Assembly (NCBI GenBank): GCA_001414345.1
Contig: LLCB01000098.1
Location: 1 to 64,000, forward strand
DNA length: 64,000 nt
Origin: Hymenoscyphus infarciens
Lineage: Eukaryota > Ascomycota > Leotiomycetes > Helotiales > Helotiaceae
Reading direction: 5' to 3'
This document shows, piece after piece, positions 37,321 to 50,419 of the stretch. The notes under the pieces are model-generated. The model was not told the origin of the DNA. It did no database searches and saw nothing but the letters and a program-made list of their open reading frames with translations. The first letter of the stretch is position 1; every line of letters begins with the position of its first letter. Made by a program: the position numbers and the translations under genes.

Positions 37321-40300
37321 AGTCTATATTCTAGTAGTACTCTAAGAAGAATTTTTATCTCTAGTATTAAGGTTATTTAAGCTATTATTTAGTCTAAGGT
37401 CTATCTTTTAGTACTAGAATTAAGTATTCCTTATACTTTATTATAGTTATAAGACCTCTTACTATTATTATATTTATTATTATATATATATTTATCTCTA
37501 GTACTAGATCTAATATACCTACTACGTTTAGAGTATTAAGTAGAAGAAATATATACCTTTTTTTATTAAATATTATAATAATAACTTAGTATATATAGTA
37601 TATAATATTATCTAAAATAATAAAGTTATTAATATTAAATATCTAGTAATAAGTATTAAATATAAAAGAGAGTTATTAGTACTAGCAGATACAGTTATTA
37701 ACTATAAAGGATATATAGCCTAGATTATACTCTCTAGTAAAAGCTCTTACTAATTATACTTTAAACTTAGTATCGTCTTCTATTAAAGATAGATTACTAG
37801 ATTTAATAATATTATATATATTTATAATAATACTTTTAATAACATAGCCTTTCTTATCTACTCTTACTATTCTATATAAGCTATCCTCTTATATTTTTAT
37901 ACTACTTATATCTTCTACTTTAAGATCAGTTCTTTTAGAGAGAGAGATAAAAGTATTAATAAGTTAAGAGTATATAGCTTTTATGTTTATAATATCTTAT
38001 TTAAGTTTAAAGAAGTCCTTTAACTATAACTCTTTAATTCCTACTTATATTAACTATTTTATATTATCTTTTATAAAAAGATATATTATAAGGTTTAAGA
38101 GAGATACTATATCTATCTATTTCTTCTATTATCTATAATATATTAGAAATATATTATATAGAGAAGGAATACCTATATATATTTAAGCTTACTTATAAGA
38201 ACGTTAACGTTTATAATATAGTTATATTTATTAGTATTCTAGGTAAAGTAAATACTAATATAGAAGTTAGAGAGCCTCTAATACTTATCTTATTTACTTA
38301 ATCCTAGCTTCTTTTTCTTCTTCTTACCTAGTAATAGTAGTATAATAAGATAGCTATATTAGAGTAAGAGTAATAGAGATAGAGATTAAGAAAGGCTTTT
38401 ACTATTATCTAATTTAATATTACTCTAGAATATAGAACTATTATTCTTAGCCTTATTAAATAGTATATATATAGTAATTAGAAGATAACTAGAGCTTATT
38501 AGAAATAGTAAGAATATATTAAGAGTAAGATTAAAGAGTTTCTTAATATAATATAGTAGTATTAATAAGATATCTAAGAAGGATAGTAAATTAGTATTAC
38601 TCTCTATCTTACCTTTATTCTCTTCTTTAGAGTCTATATTAAGAGCTTCTACCTTAGTAATATATTACTAGATAGTAGTATAAATAGCTTTTTTATTATC
38701 TCTAAGTCTAGGTCTAGTAGTTACTTTCTTCTCTTTCTTAGTATACTTAGTATAACTAATAATTAATAGATAAGTAGAATAAGCTTTCTTAATAGAATAT
38801 TTAATTTAATAAGGATTATAATAGCAAAGTTATAAGCTAGTACTATATATAGTATTAGTAATAGTAAAGAAGAGAGTATAAACTATATAAAGTATATTAT
38901 TATAATTAGATAATAGGTTATATAGATTCTTATTAACGTTATTATTATTATTATTAATAAAATAAGAAACTACTTAAAAGAAACTTAGCTTAAACTAAGT
39001 CTTTTATTTATAGTATTATAGAATTAATAGAAGAATAAGAAGAGCTCTCTCTATCTCTAATAGTAACTATAAAAAAGGATATAGTAGGCTTTAAATATAT
39101 AGCTAATTAGATAGAAAAGGGAATTCTTATATATACTTAATAAATTCTACTATATTATTTTAAGTAAAGATATTAGTAAGTAAAACTTTAAGTAGAATCT
39201 ATCTAATACTCTTCTACTTAGAATAAGAGATATTATATCTATAGCTAAGGATTAGGTTAAGATAAGAGGTAATAATAAGAATTAATAGTGTTTTATCTCT
39301 TATTCTAAGCTATAAGAAGAAGACTATATACTTCTTACTATTTTAGATTTAATAGCCTTAATCTTATAAAAAAATAGTATTAAAGTAGTAGTAATTATAG
39401 CTAGTAAAGTCTAAATTATTTTATTTATTAGCTATAATAAAATATATATAGTAATTATAAATAGTATTATATCTTATAAATCCTAAGAGATTAGCTATTT
39501 AAGATATATTACTAATAAGTATAATAAAGAAGCCTTTTACTATTACCTTATCTCTTTAGATTATAACTATAACCTTTTAAGTAAAGCGATCTAAGTTACT
39601 TTATATATTATAATATATATTAATAAGTATAGACTTATAAGACCTAAGAGTAAGAGTAAACTTATTAGCTAGTTTCTAGTAATTATAGTATAGTAATAAA
39701 GCTAGTATAATATAAAATCCTTTTAATATTTAGTATATATTCTTATAGACTTTAAAATTATTAATAAAAAGGATTAAGAGTAAGAATATATATTTCTATA
39801 ATATATATATAAAAGCTTTAATAATATTATACTTAAATATAAGTACTTCTAGCTTACTATATATTAGATAAGTAAACTATATAGCTTTATATATAGTATC
39901 TAATATAAGACTAATTATATATTATATAAAGAAGCCTTTCTTATTATTAGGATTAATTTTATAATAAGTAGACTAGTTTTTAAAATTAAACTCTTAATCT
40001 ATTTTTATAGATATATAGGTTACTATAATACTCTTAGTAATATATATATATTATTAGATTAGGATAAGTTCTTATAAGCTACTATTAGCTAAATAATTAA
40101 ATCTATTAAACTTCTATTAAATTTATAGAGTAGAAGTAATAAGTTAGATATATAAAATAACTTTACTAGACGTAGTAGTCTTTAATTAGTAATCTTATCT
40201 AATAAATATTATATATTTAGTAGTAAAGTTAATACTATTAAATAACTAATAAGAAGTAAATAGGATAATATCTTCTAGGATAATAATCTAGCTATTAAGA

Positions 40301-41499
40301 GTATATACGAATTTACTAGATATAGTTAAGGCTAAAGAACCTTAGAAGAGAGAGTGTTAAAATTTAAGAGGTTTATTTATATATTCTACTATATTAAAAT
40401 ATATCTTTATAGTTATTTCTATAATACTTAATATCTTAGTAGAAAGGTTAATAGTATTATACTAATAGTACTATACCTCTTATTCTATTTTAATCTTCTT
40501 TTTATATTTAGCTCTTTTACTAACCTTTTAACTACCTAGAAGTGTTAGGTTCTTCTTAACCTTAACTATAATAAGCTTATACTATATATAGATTATAGGA
40601 ATTTAAATATAAAATATATACTTAAGAGTATCTAGCTTTATTAGTAGTTAGTACTTAGCTTTTTTATTTATATTTATTCTTAAGAAAGGCTTTATCTTAT
40701 TTATTATTATCTATATCTCTCTTAGCTAATAATAATCTTTATAGAATATTAAGAACTACTTATATTAAAGAGTAAAAGTAGTATAAAAAATTAATAATAG
40801 TTTATTACTTATTTTTATAGATACTATTTTAATATCTAGATTATATAATAGATTAGATAATAGTAAAGTATAAAGTATTAAAAGTTATATAAGATAAGGT
40901 TAGTTAGAGGCTTCTATACTTTCTTTATTACTACTTAGTTCTATACTATTTTATTATATATTTAGCTTAGTATAATATCTATTAAGAGTAAAGTAATTAT
41001 ATTCTTCTTCTTTTAAATCTATTAAATCTATAATATAATCTCTTTAAGGTATAGCTATTTTAAGAATAGTTTTATAGTTTAATATATTATAAGAATTATT
41101 TAAAAGGTTGTCTATTTATATAAAAGAGTCTAATATATTATTAGTATATAGAGAGTAGTTAATATTATTATAAGTACTTAAAGCTGTTTATAATCCTTCT
41201 ATTACTACTAATAGTAAATTTAATAGATTAGTATCCTTATTATTATATATTAGAGATTTTTATAATAAATAAATAAGACCTTTTTTACTACTAGAAAGAT
41301 CTTTATTATAAGGTTTATAATATATAATATTACTTATCTTTCTTATTCTATTTAGTATAAGTTCTATCTCTTATAATATGTTTAAAGCTATCTTAAACCT
41401 ACTATATTTATTAATATCTATTATATATAAATAAGGTTATAAGAGAGTATATAGAAAGTAGTATTTATAAGGTTAAGACTGATCTTAAAAGTTATTTTA

Positions 41500-41650
41500 T
41501 AGTATATTAGTAGATCTATTATAGGTAGATCTATTATTAGTAGATCTATTATTAGTAGATTTATTATTAGTAGATTTATTATTAGTAAATTCGTTTATAG
41601 ATTTATTATTAGTAGATTTATTATTAGTAGATTCGTTTATAGATTTATTA
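41500..41650 (-). repeat. 15-bp minisatellite (G2)
   Basis: Counterpart of 30240-30420: units of ATTATTAGTAGATCT, including TTCGTTTATAGA variants. It is shorter than in G1, so copy number changed between the two elements. Confidence 0.55.
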
Positions 41651-42396
41651 TAATTATTTAATATTAGTAGTCTTATAAATTAGCTACTTTTAGAGAAGAG
41701 TTAGTATTATACAAGTATATATAGTACTATTAATTAATTATTATTAGATCTATAAACTATAGTTAATTATTATAATATTAGTATACGTAGTATAATAATA
41801 AAGTTTAAGGTATTAACTATAGTAATATTAAAAGAGTAATAGAGCTCTAGCTCTACCTAGCTAGAATAATTAATATTCTAGTAGTATAGATTCTAAGAAA
41901 ATATATATTAGATTTTTTAAGTAGTATTATTATTTATTAATAACTTACTTATAATTTATAAGAATAAAAATTTACTTTTATTAGTAAGTAAAGTAACTAT
42001 AACTTAGCTTTTATAAAAACTTCTTATAAATAAAAAAAGATAATAATATATAGAAGCCTTCTTCTAAGAGCTAAGTATTATTATAATACTTTATTTTATA
42101 GTATTAAGAAATAAAAACTTCTCTATAAATCCTAATATAATAAAAAAGAAGTATTTATAGTATTATAAAAAGAAAATAGTATACTATTTATAGTATTATT
42201 TAGCTAAAGATAAAATAAAATAATACTATATACTAGTAGTTAAAGAATAAAAGAAAAGAAGAGAGATAATAGAAAAAAAAGAAGAGAGATAATAAAAGAA
42301 AAGAAGAGAGATAATAAAAGAAAAGAAGAGAGATAATAGAAAAAAAGAGAAAAGAAAATCCTACTTATATAATAAATCCTATCTATATAACACTAT

Positions 42397-45300
42397 TACT
42401 ATAAGGTTTCTACTAACTATATATCTATATTATTATTACTAAATAGTTTCTTAATCTTAATATAGAAATCGAGATTCTTAGGATCTTACTTACTCTTTTT
42501 ATTCTTAAACTTTATAGTAGTACTATCTTATATATAAATAATATATTTTATAAGAAAGACTAGACTAATAAGCTACGTATTAGTAGATATATAAGAATTA
42601 CTTTTAGGTAATAGGAGTCTATTAATAATATAGTAATCGTTAATAATATAAGTTAATTTAGAATTAAGAGAGCTCTAGATTAAGTCTTAAGTAATATTAA
42701 TATTTAATTTAATAATATAGCTAGAGATTACTTTTTAGATATTATTATATATTACTATATTATATATAGTATCTATAACATATATATAGAAGACCTCGAC
42801 GTCTTAAGTTTAGCTTATATATAGGATCTTACTATTTTCTTAGATATTAATACTTATATTAGAAAATAGATTAAACTATTAGAGATAATATATATATTTT
42901 TATAAGTTAATTAATATACTACTAATAGTATAACTACTAAGAAATACTATATACTTATCTATATATTTATTAAATTACTTAATAATCTCCTTATACTTAG
43001 CTAAGCTATAGTCTAAAGAATAATAGCTAGTATTAATATATAAAGTATAATAGATAGTAAGTAGTAGTATCTATATTACTAGTATTATAGTAAATATAAT
43101 AATCTTCTTCTTATAAAGAATAACTAATTTAGTAAAGATATAGAGCTATATATAGATCTTAGGTATACTAAGACATAAGTTAGTTAACTAATTATATATA
43201 TTATCTTTATCTAGTATTATATATAGTAGTTACTCTCTAATAGTAATAGTACTATTATAGCTAGCTTTAAGAATATTATATAAGAGATTAGTAGAAGCCT
43301 TCTACTAAGATAGGCTACTAATAAGGAACTTATTATTATAAAACTTAAAGCTAAGCTATATAGAGAGAAGAACGAGTATATAATAATACTTCTAGTTCTA
43401 ACTAATATATCTATTCTTAAGTAGGAATATAAGTTCTTTTATATAAATAAGAAAGGTATTATTATAAATCTTCTATTCTTTATTAATAAAAGTATACTTA
43501 AGAATCTAAATATATTTATTTATAATAGATTATCTAATAACCTTATTTAGCTTACTAGAGTTAGTAAATATATATATCTATTAAATTATAATTAAATAGA
43601 AAATAGTATAGAGATATAGGCCTTAGTTCTTAGTACTAGTAACGTCCTTATTATTAAGCTATTTATAACTTATTTAAGATATAAAGTATAAGATAGTAGC
43701 TAGATTATTATTATCTAGAGTAAAAGAGTTAGTTACTTTATTAATACTCTAAGTTAATAAATTTACCTCTAACTAGAGCTTATCTCTAACTAAGAATATC
43801 TCTATATAGCTATTCTAATCTAAGACTAAATTAAAGAGAGCTAATATAGTTATATAATAGTTAGTCTTATAACTAGTCTATTTAATAGATAGAGATAGAC
43901 TTATAAGAGGGTTTTTAATAAGATAAGCTTTATTAATATAGACCTCTTACTATTTACTATATAAGAAAAAGCTTATATTAAGATTCTAGTAGTTAAAGGC
44001 TTTAATAACATTCTCTTTATTCTAACCTTTTATATACTATACTTTCTTTAACTTCGCTAGTCTATAATATATTATATACGTTTATAGAGAAGTAATAATA
44101 ATTATATAGCTATTTTCTAGTAAGGTAGTATTAAATATTAGATAGTCTTTTATAAGTATTATAATTCTAAGAATATAGGATAAGATATTAAAATTAGTTA
44201 TATATCTATCTCTATAATATATATATATAATAAACTTAGAAGCTATATATATAATTATTACTATCTATATTAATATTATATTAATAAAATAAAGGATTAG
44301 GCGTAGTTTCTATTTATAAATATATTTAGGCTTAAGTAGGTAGTTAACTAAGACTTTAGAGTTAGCTTACTAATTAATTTCCTCGTATTATTACTTCTAT
44401 TATTACTTAAGATATAAGTATACTATATATTTATTCTTACGAATTTTATAGCCTTATCCTTATTAGTATTTAACTATTATTATAAGAAAGCCTTTTATAA
44501 ACCTTAAATATAACGCTAATTATAGTATAAGTCTTTCCTAATCTAGTAACATTATATAATAGTATACTATATATTAAGCTACTAAATAAGTTAAGAATAT
44601 AGAAGGATTAGAAGATAGTAGTAATCTACTAAGTAGATAAAAGTTATAAAATAAGTATACTAGAAAAGCGAGAGGCTTAAGAGTTAAGATTATAATATTT
44701 ATATATATTATAATAATCACCTAGCTAGTAATCTATATTATTAAGTAGTTAGTTTAAATTATTAAACTTATTAATAGTAGTAGCGTCTATAAGAGATAGA
44801 GGTATAATAACCTTATATAAGAAGTTTTCTAATACTAAATCCTATACTATTTATATAATATTATACTTATTAGTAGTAGCTTTTAGATCTAGTAGTAGTT
44901 AAGATCTTAGATCTTTTAAAGTAAACTCGCTATTATATATACTACTAACCTTAAAAGCAAGTATATACTAATTATAGAATATAATAGAATCTATTAGGTC
45001 GTCTACGTTCTTAGTAGCTAATAACTTCTTAAGTAGAGATAATACCTTATTCTATTCCTCTTCTATATCTTAAAAAGGATTATCTTCGCTCTTATCCTTA
45101 TCCTTATCTCTATTCTTATCCCTAACTACATTATCTACTAGTAATTATAAGGGTTTAGAGAGAGGCTTTAATACTCTTATCTCTAACTTACCTTTACTAC
45201 ACTTTAATAGTAATTCTAATAATAATATACCTACTTTAATAGCTACTTCTAAGGTAGTTTATATATAAGGTTTCTTTAGAGTAACTAGTAGAGATAGATT

Positions 45301-45892
45301 AATAAACTATATACTAGAAGGGTCTTTTAAGTAGTCGAGTACCTTATCTACTAAAATAATTATTCTTTAAATAGTATACTATAAGCGTTTATCTATCTTT
45401 AACTATAATAATTAAGTTTTAAAGAAAACACCCTTCTAATAGTAGATGTTTTTCTTATATAGTAAGTATAATATATATACTACTTAATTAATCTCCTTTT
45501 AGCTCTTAGTATTTAGGTCCTTTATAGTATAAGTATATACTCTATAAGCTTTACTAGCTATAAACCGCTATTAAATAGCCTTTAATATAAAACCTTAGGC
45601 TTTTTTAGACGCCTTACTCTTCTTTCCTCTACTACCTATTATCTTATTATATAATAGATATAGCTTAATATAGTAACGATAATATAGCTCTTAGATTAGT
45701 ATAAATATTAAACCCTCTATCTATTTATCTAGTACTTTCTTAGAATTTAATCTAAGCTACTTTATATAATAAAGACTATTATAAGTAGCTAAGCAATCTT
45801 ATACTAAATAGCTAGTTATATAATTAATACTATCTAAAGCTAGTATAGTAATCTTATAGAATATAGCTAGACTATTTCTAAGAGTTACTTTA
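42397..45892 (-). pseudogene. SNF2-type helicase-like gene of G2, RIP-decayed
   Basis: Minus-strand counterpart of the G1 gene. The motif VI block with DVEVFYIYV lies at about 42780-42825 (plus-strand text GAAGACCTCGACGTCTTAAG). The Walker A GKT block lies near 44530-44550 (GTCTTTCCTAATCTAGTAAC). Domain order and spacing equal those in G1, and both copies are full of TAA/TAG stops. Together they could be used to reconstruct the family by comparison with other genomic copies. Confidence 0.7.
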
Positions 45893-45989
45893 TACTTAGA
45901 TACGTTTTAGAGTAGTAACTATAGCTTTAGCTTTAGCTTTAGAGAAGACGTAGTCTTAAATAGTATAATCTATAAATAAAGTTAGTATA

Positions 45990-48750
45990 ATAGTAAGGTT
46001 AAATTAAAGAAGGCTTCTATATACTATAGGTTATATAAGTAAAATATTATAGATTAGATTAGAGTAGAGTAAGAAAATTAATACTTAGGAATATTTAATC
46101 TAAGTATAAGCTAGTTAGCTTTATCTCTATTTATAAAGCTATTAACTTATACTAGTAGTTATTTTTATAAGATATAAAGTGTTAATAAGTAGTAATTAAT
46201 CTTATTTCTCTAGATACTAAAGTTTATATATCTACTTAGAGCTTATTATATAATAAGGTTATACTATATAGATTAGGTTATATTAGTTATTTCGTTTAAG
46301 ATCTACGTTTTTATAATAGTAGTATAATATTAGAAGCTTTATACCTTTGTCGTAGCCTTATATAGTAACGAAGGCTTCTATTATATAACCTACTATATAG
46401 TTAGAGTTCTATTAAACTCTAACTCGATTTACTTACTCTATACTTCTAAAATTCTAGTATAACCTCCTACCTTATATACTAGAGCGCTAACTCGTAGTAT
46501 AGTATAACCTTATATATATACTTAGATATAATACTAATATATAAAGGTAGACCTAATTAGCTATATCTATAAAAGTAACTAAGCGCTTACCTATATTAGA
46601 AGAAATATTAAAAGTATATTTTTAATAATATTATATTATTAGTATTATCTATTATATCTTCTTTAAACACTTTAGCTATATTACCTAATATATACTTATC
46701 GTTTAGTAGTACTTCTACTATACCTTTAATATTAAAGAAGCGTAGTAGACTAAGTATAGACTCTACTAATCTTAACCTACTCTTTTTAAAATAATATCTA
46801 TAGTAATCTACCTCTTTTATAGCTAAAGCTAAGAAGTATAAATTAAAGGATAGCTTATATAATTATACTAATAAACTTAATAGTAGCTATTAAAAGAATA
46901 TTATCTTTAAAGTATTCTTCGATAATCTCGAGTCCTCTACTAGTATATATATTACTTTTACTCTTATTAAAGGTATATATTAATTAATATTTAGTAACCT
47001 ACAAAGCGTATTTAATCTATAGATCCTTGAATTAGTATATAAATAGAGAATAAGCTACTTAAAACCTAAACTATATATACTACTTACTTATTTACTTTTT
47101 AATATCTAATAAAGCCTTTTATAGATATCTTATAAGGCTTAAGTATAGCTTTCCTAAGCATAGTATTTCTAACTATAATTCTAACTATAATCTTAATTAT
47201 AATTCTAAGGCCTTATATATAAGACGCTATTCTAGAATACCTCTTAAAACGTAGTATCTTAAGACTCTTAGCCTTTAAAAGCCTTATTATAATCTCGAAG
47301 TAACTTATATACTTTATAGTTCTCTAAATCGTTCCTAATAAGCCTAAAAGACAATATACCTTCTATAGCTACTCTAATATAACTAGGCCTACTTAAGGCT
47401 CTCCTTATCTAAGGTTCATATATAGCTACTATAGGCGATAGTTTATAACACTACTAAGTATACTATAAACTCTTATCTACTTCTTTTATTACTAATACTA
47501 TATCTATCCCCTCTTTATTAGATATTACTACTAGTAACCTAGTACTATACGTCTATATCTAATAGTCCTTATATTTCTAACGCCTATCTACCTACTATCT
47601 AAACTAGACTAAAATTATCCTATCCTCGTTTATCTAAAGTATATCTCTATAAAGGTAACGCCTATATTATACTAGTATCTGCTTATACTACTGTTATATT
47701 TATAGAGCCTAGTACTAGTGCTATTTTAAGAAAGCCTTCTACTAATACCTTTATAAACGAAGCTATACTAGTTATTAAATATATAGTTTTTGAAAAGAAG
47801 CTATATAGGTATTTAGAAATAGCTAATTAATAGTATTATATTATCTTCCTTAAGAGTCTTAATATTAGTTAGCCTAGTTTATTAGTATATAGCTCTCTTA
47901 AATCGAAGCACTCTCTTATAGTCGTTACTATATATAAAACTTTAAGAGATAAGAAAAATTAGAAAGGTTATACTCTTAAAAGATATATTCGATTTATAAC
48001 AAATTATATATAAGATACGAAACTAGAAGCTAGTAATATTAATAGGCTCTCTACTTACCTAATCCTAGACTTTAAGAATACTATCTTTAAAAGCGTTTAT
48101 TATATACTTAAGCGTGCCTATAAGCCTTATTAGTTATTATTTATTTTCTACTTTATATCTCTATTTATATAGTTTACTAAGTTAGATAAGCTAGATAAGG
48201 TTAGAGTAATAAAGCTTAGAATAGAGTACCTTAAATATAAGTATAAGATTAATAGAGCCTTTCTTATACTAATAAAAGTAGTTCTTACTCTTATATTATT
48301 AACTTATTTATATCTTAATAACTTATATACTTATAGAATCTAAGTTCTACCTAAGTATAGCTAAGCTTATATATTATTAGTCTTTAATAGCTTATATATA
48401 TTCGTTAAGTATTCAATAATTAGTCTTAATAATATCCTATTATATAAGTTTCCTTTAGCTTAATACTAGAGAAGAGATAAGGCCTTTATTAACTCTAATA
48501 CTAATAGCGATTTAGAAGGATTAAGTAACTTATCTAACTTATCGGATAAGGATAGAGGTAATAAGATTAAAGCTCTTACTAGTTATGTTTATAGTTATGA
48601 TTATTAAGGGAATCTTAGTAAGAATAGAGAAGACTTTAATAGATCTATTACTAACTAGTAAAGTAATATTATAGACTTTCTTAACTTTGATAATATCTCT
48701 AGTAATTAAGCCTTAAGTAGCTGTTAGTTACTTAGTTTTCTCTCTTTTTG
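45990..48750 (-). pseudogene. Decayed coding region of unknown function in G2
   Basis: Inverse counterpart of 23190-25950 in G1, for example the open stretch of that copy mirrored near 46620-46850. It is upstream of the helicase on the minus strand. No family was recognised. The limits are approximate. Confidence 0.35.
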
Positions 48751-50419
48751 TTTATATATTTAAAGTGTTTCGTTAACATATTTTACTATTACTAGTATTA
48801 TAATAATATTATAGCGTTTTTGAGGTTAGGTTATAGTAGTATTATATTATAGAGCGTATATGTATTATAAGAGTTTTATACTTAAGAAATTTATATCTAT
48901 TATTATTACTAGAAGTATAGAGTTATCTAGTATTTACTTTTAGAGTTATTTTTAAATATATAAGAGTAATAATGTTATTTATATATAGTTTACGCTATAT
49001 ATTAGTTTTAGTAGAAGGCTTCTTTTAGTATAGTAGTGCTATAGCTCTTATATATTAATATAATACTTAAGCTATAGGTGTTAGTATACCGTGTTATAAG
49101 GTAGTAAGTAAGCTTTAGGTATAATTAACACTAAATAGGTTTAGAACCTCTTTGAGCTATAGTCTAGTAATAGCTTTAAATGTTTCTACGATTTAGAATA
49201 GGTTTAGAACTTCTATGAATAAGTTCTAAATAGGTTTAGAACCTCTCTAAATAGGTTTAGAACCTTTCTAAACAACGGTCTAGTAATAGCTCTAAACGTT
49301 TCTACGATTTAGAATAGGTTTAGAACCTCTATGAATAGGTTTTGAATAGGTTTAGAACCTCTTTGAATAGGTTTAGAACCTTTCTAAACAACGGTCTAGC
49401 GATAGCTTTGAACGTTTCTACGATTTAGAATAGATTTAGAACCTTTCTAAACTACGGTCTAGCTATAGCTCTAAACGTTTCAACGATTCTAAACCTATTT
49501 AGAACCTATTCTAAACCTATTTAGAACCTATTCCAAACCTATTTAGAACCTATTCTAAACCTATTTAGAACCTATTCTAAACCCATTTAGAACCTATTTA
49601 AAACCTATTCTAAACCTATTTAGAACCTATTTAGAACTTATTCTAAACCTATTAAAATCGATTTAATACTAATTTAAAATAGGTTTAAGTAAAAGCGAGT
49701 GAGTATATACGTATTTTATAGTTAAACTTTTAGTAGAGTAAATTAAAAGCCTTAGATTTATTATCTATATTATTACTATTACTATTACTATTACTCTTAT
49801 AATATATACTATTTCTATACTTACTTTCTAAACTAATATATAGGCCTTATAGTTTCTAACTAACTAACTAATTAACTAACTAATCTACCTAATTATAGTA
49901 TAGTATATATATAGAGATAATATTATTTAAGTTAGTAGAATATTTAATAGAATAATTTATAGAATTAGTAGAATTAGTATAAGTTAGACTTAGGTATTTA
50001 ATAAACTAGGGTATATTATATAAGAGTAGTATAGCTATATAATATATACCTAATTATATAATTTCACTTTTACTCTTTTATTATTAATTCTTTTTTGATA
50101 TTAGCTTAAAACTAGCTCTAATCTAGCTTTAAACTAGTTCTAAACTAGTTTAGAACTATTTATATAAAGTTAACTCTAGATTAGATACGTTTAAGATATT
50201 ATAGATTAAGAAACTAATTTAGCTCTCTTTTAGACCTAGCTCTAAATCGGTTCTAAATTAGCTCTAAACTAGTTCTAAACCTATTCCGATTTAGTTCTAA
50301 ACTACTTAATAGAACTACTCTAATACTAATCTAACTCTAGGTTAACCTTAATTTGAATCAGAGTCAAATTAGAGTTAAACTAGAGAGAATTAAGTAAATA
50401 GCGGTTCGGTAGTATAGTA

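Larger units (their letters stand above)
36123..49711 (-). mobile_element. G2: second 13.6-kb TGCC element, inverted relative to G1
   Basis: Starts CTATACTACTAAACCGC after TA (36121-36122) and ends GCGAGTGAGTATATACG before TA (49712-49713). Positions mirror G1: the sum of paired coordinates is about 71945 throughout (for example 22795 with 49125, and 29101 with 42825). The flanks join as AAGTATATTTTATAGTT. This matches the core sequence GGCACATTTCACGGTC of E8 base for base with transitions only, so the target was a TA (originally CA or TA) in E9. RIP is heavy. Confidence 0.85.
21561..50417 (+). mobile_element. E9: type I TGCC element, split twice by 13.6-kb elements G1 and G2
   Basis: The host element survives as three pieces: 21561-22230 (left arm and start of core), 35826-36122 (middle of core) and 49712-50417 (end of core and right arm). 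Their order matches E8, and net length is about 1.67 kb. The right end GCGGTTCGGTAGTATAG is followed by TA (50418-50419). The left end is degraded (TATCTACTCGC where intact copies have TGCCTACTCGC) and abuts E7. RIP is heavy. Confidence 0.85.

Noticed and set aside
22231..49711. Assembly-artefact explanation for the 27.5-kb palindrome
   Set aside because: The spacer is the precise missing part of the host element, and the two arms differ in minisatellite unit number, which fits two insertions better than a duplicated contig. Long reads would still be decisive.
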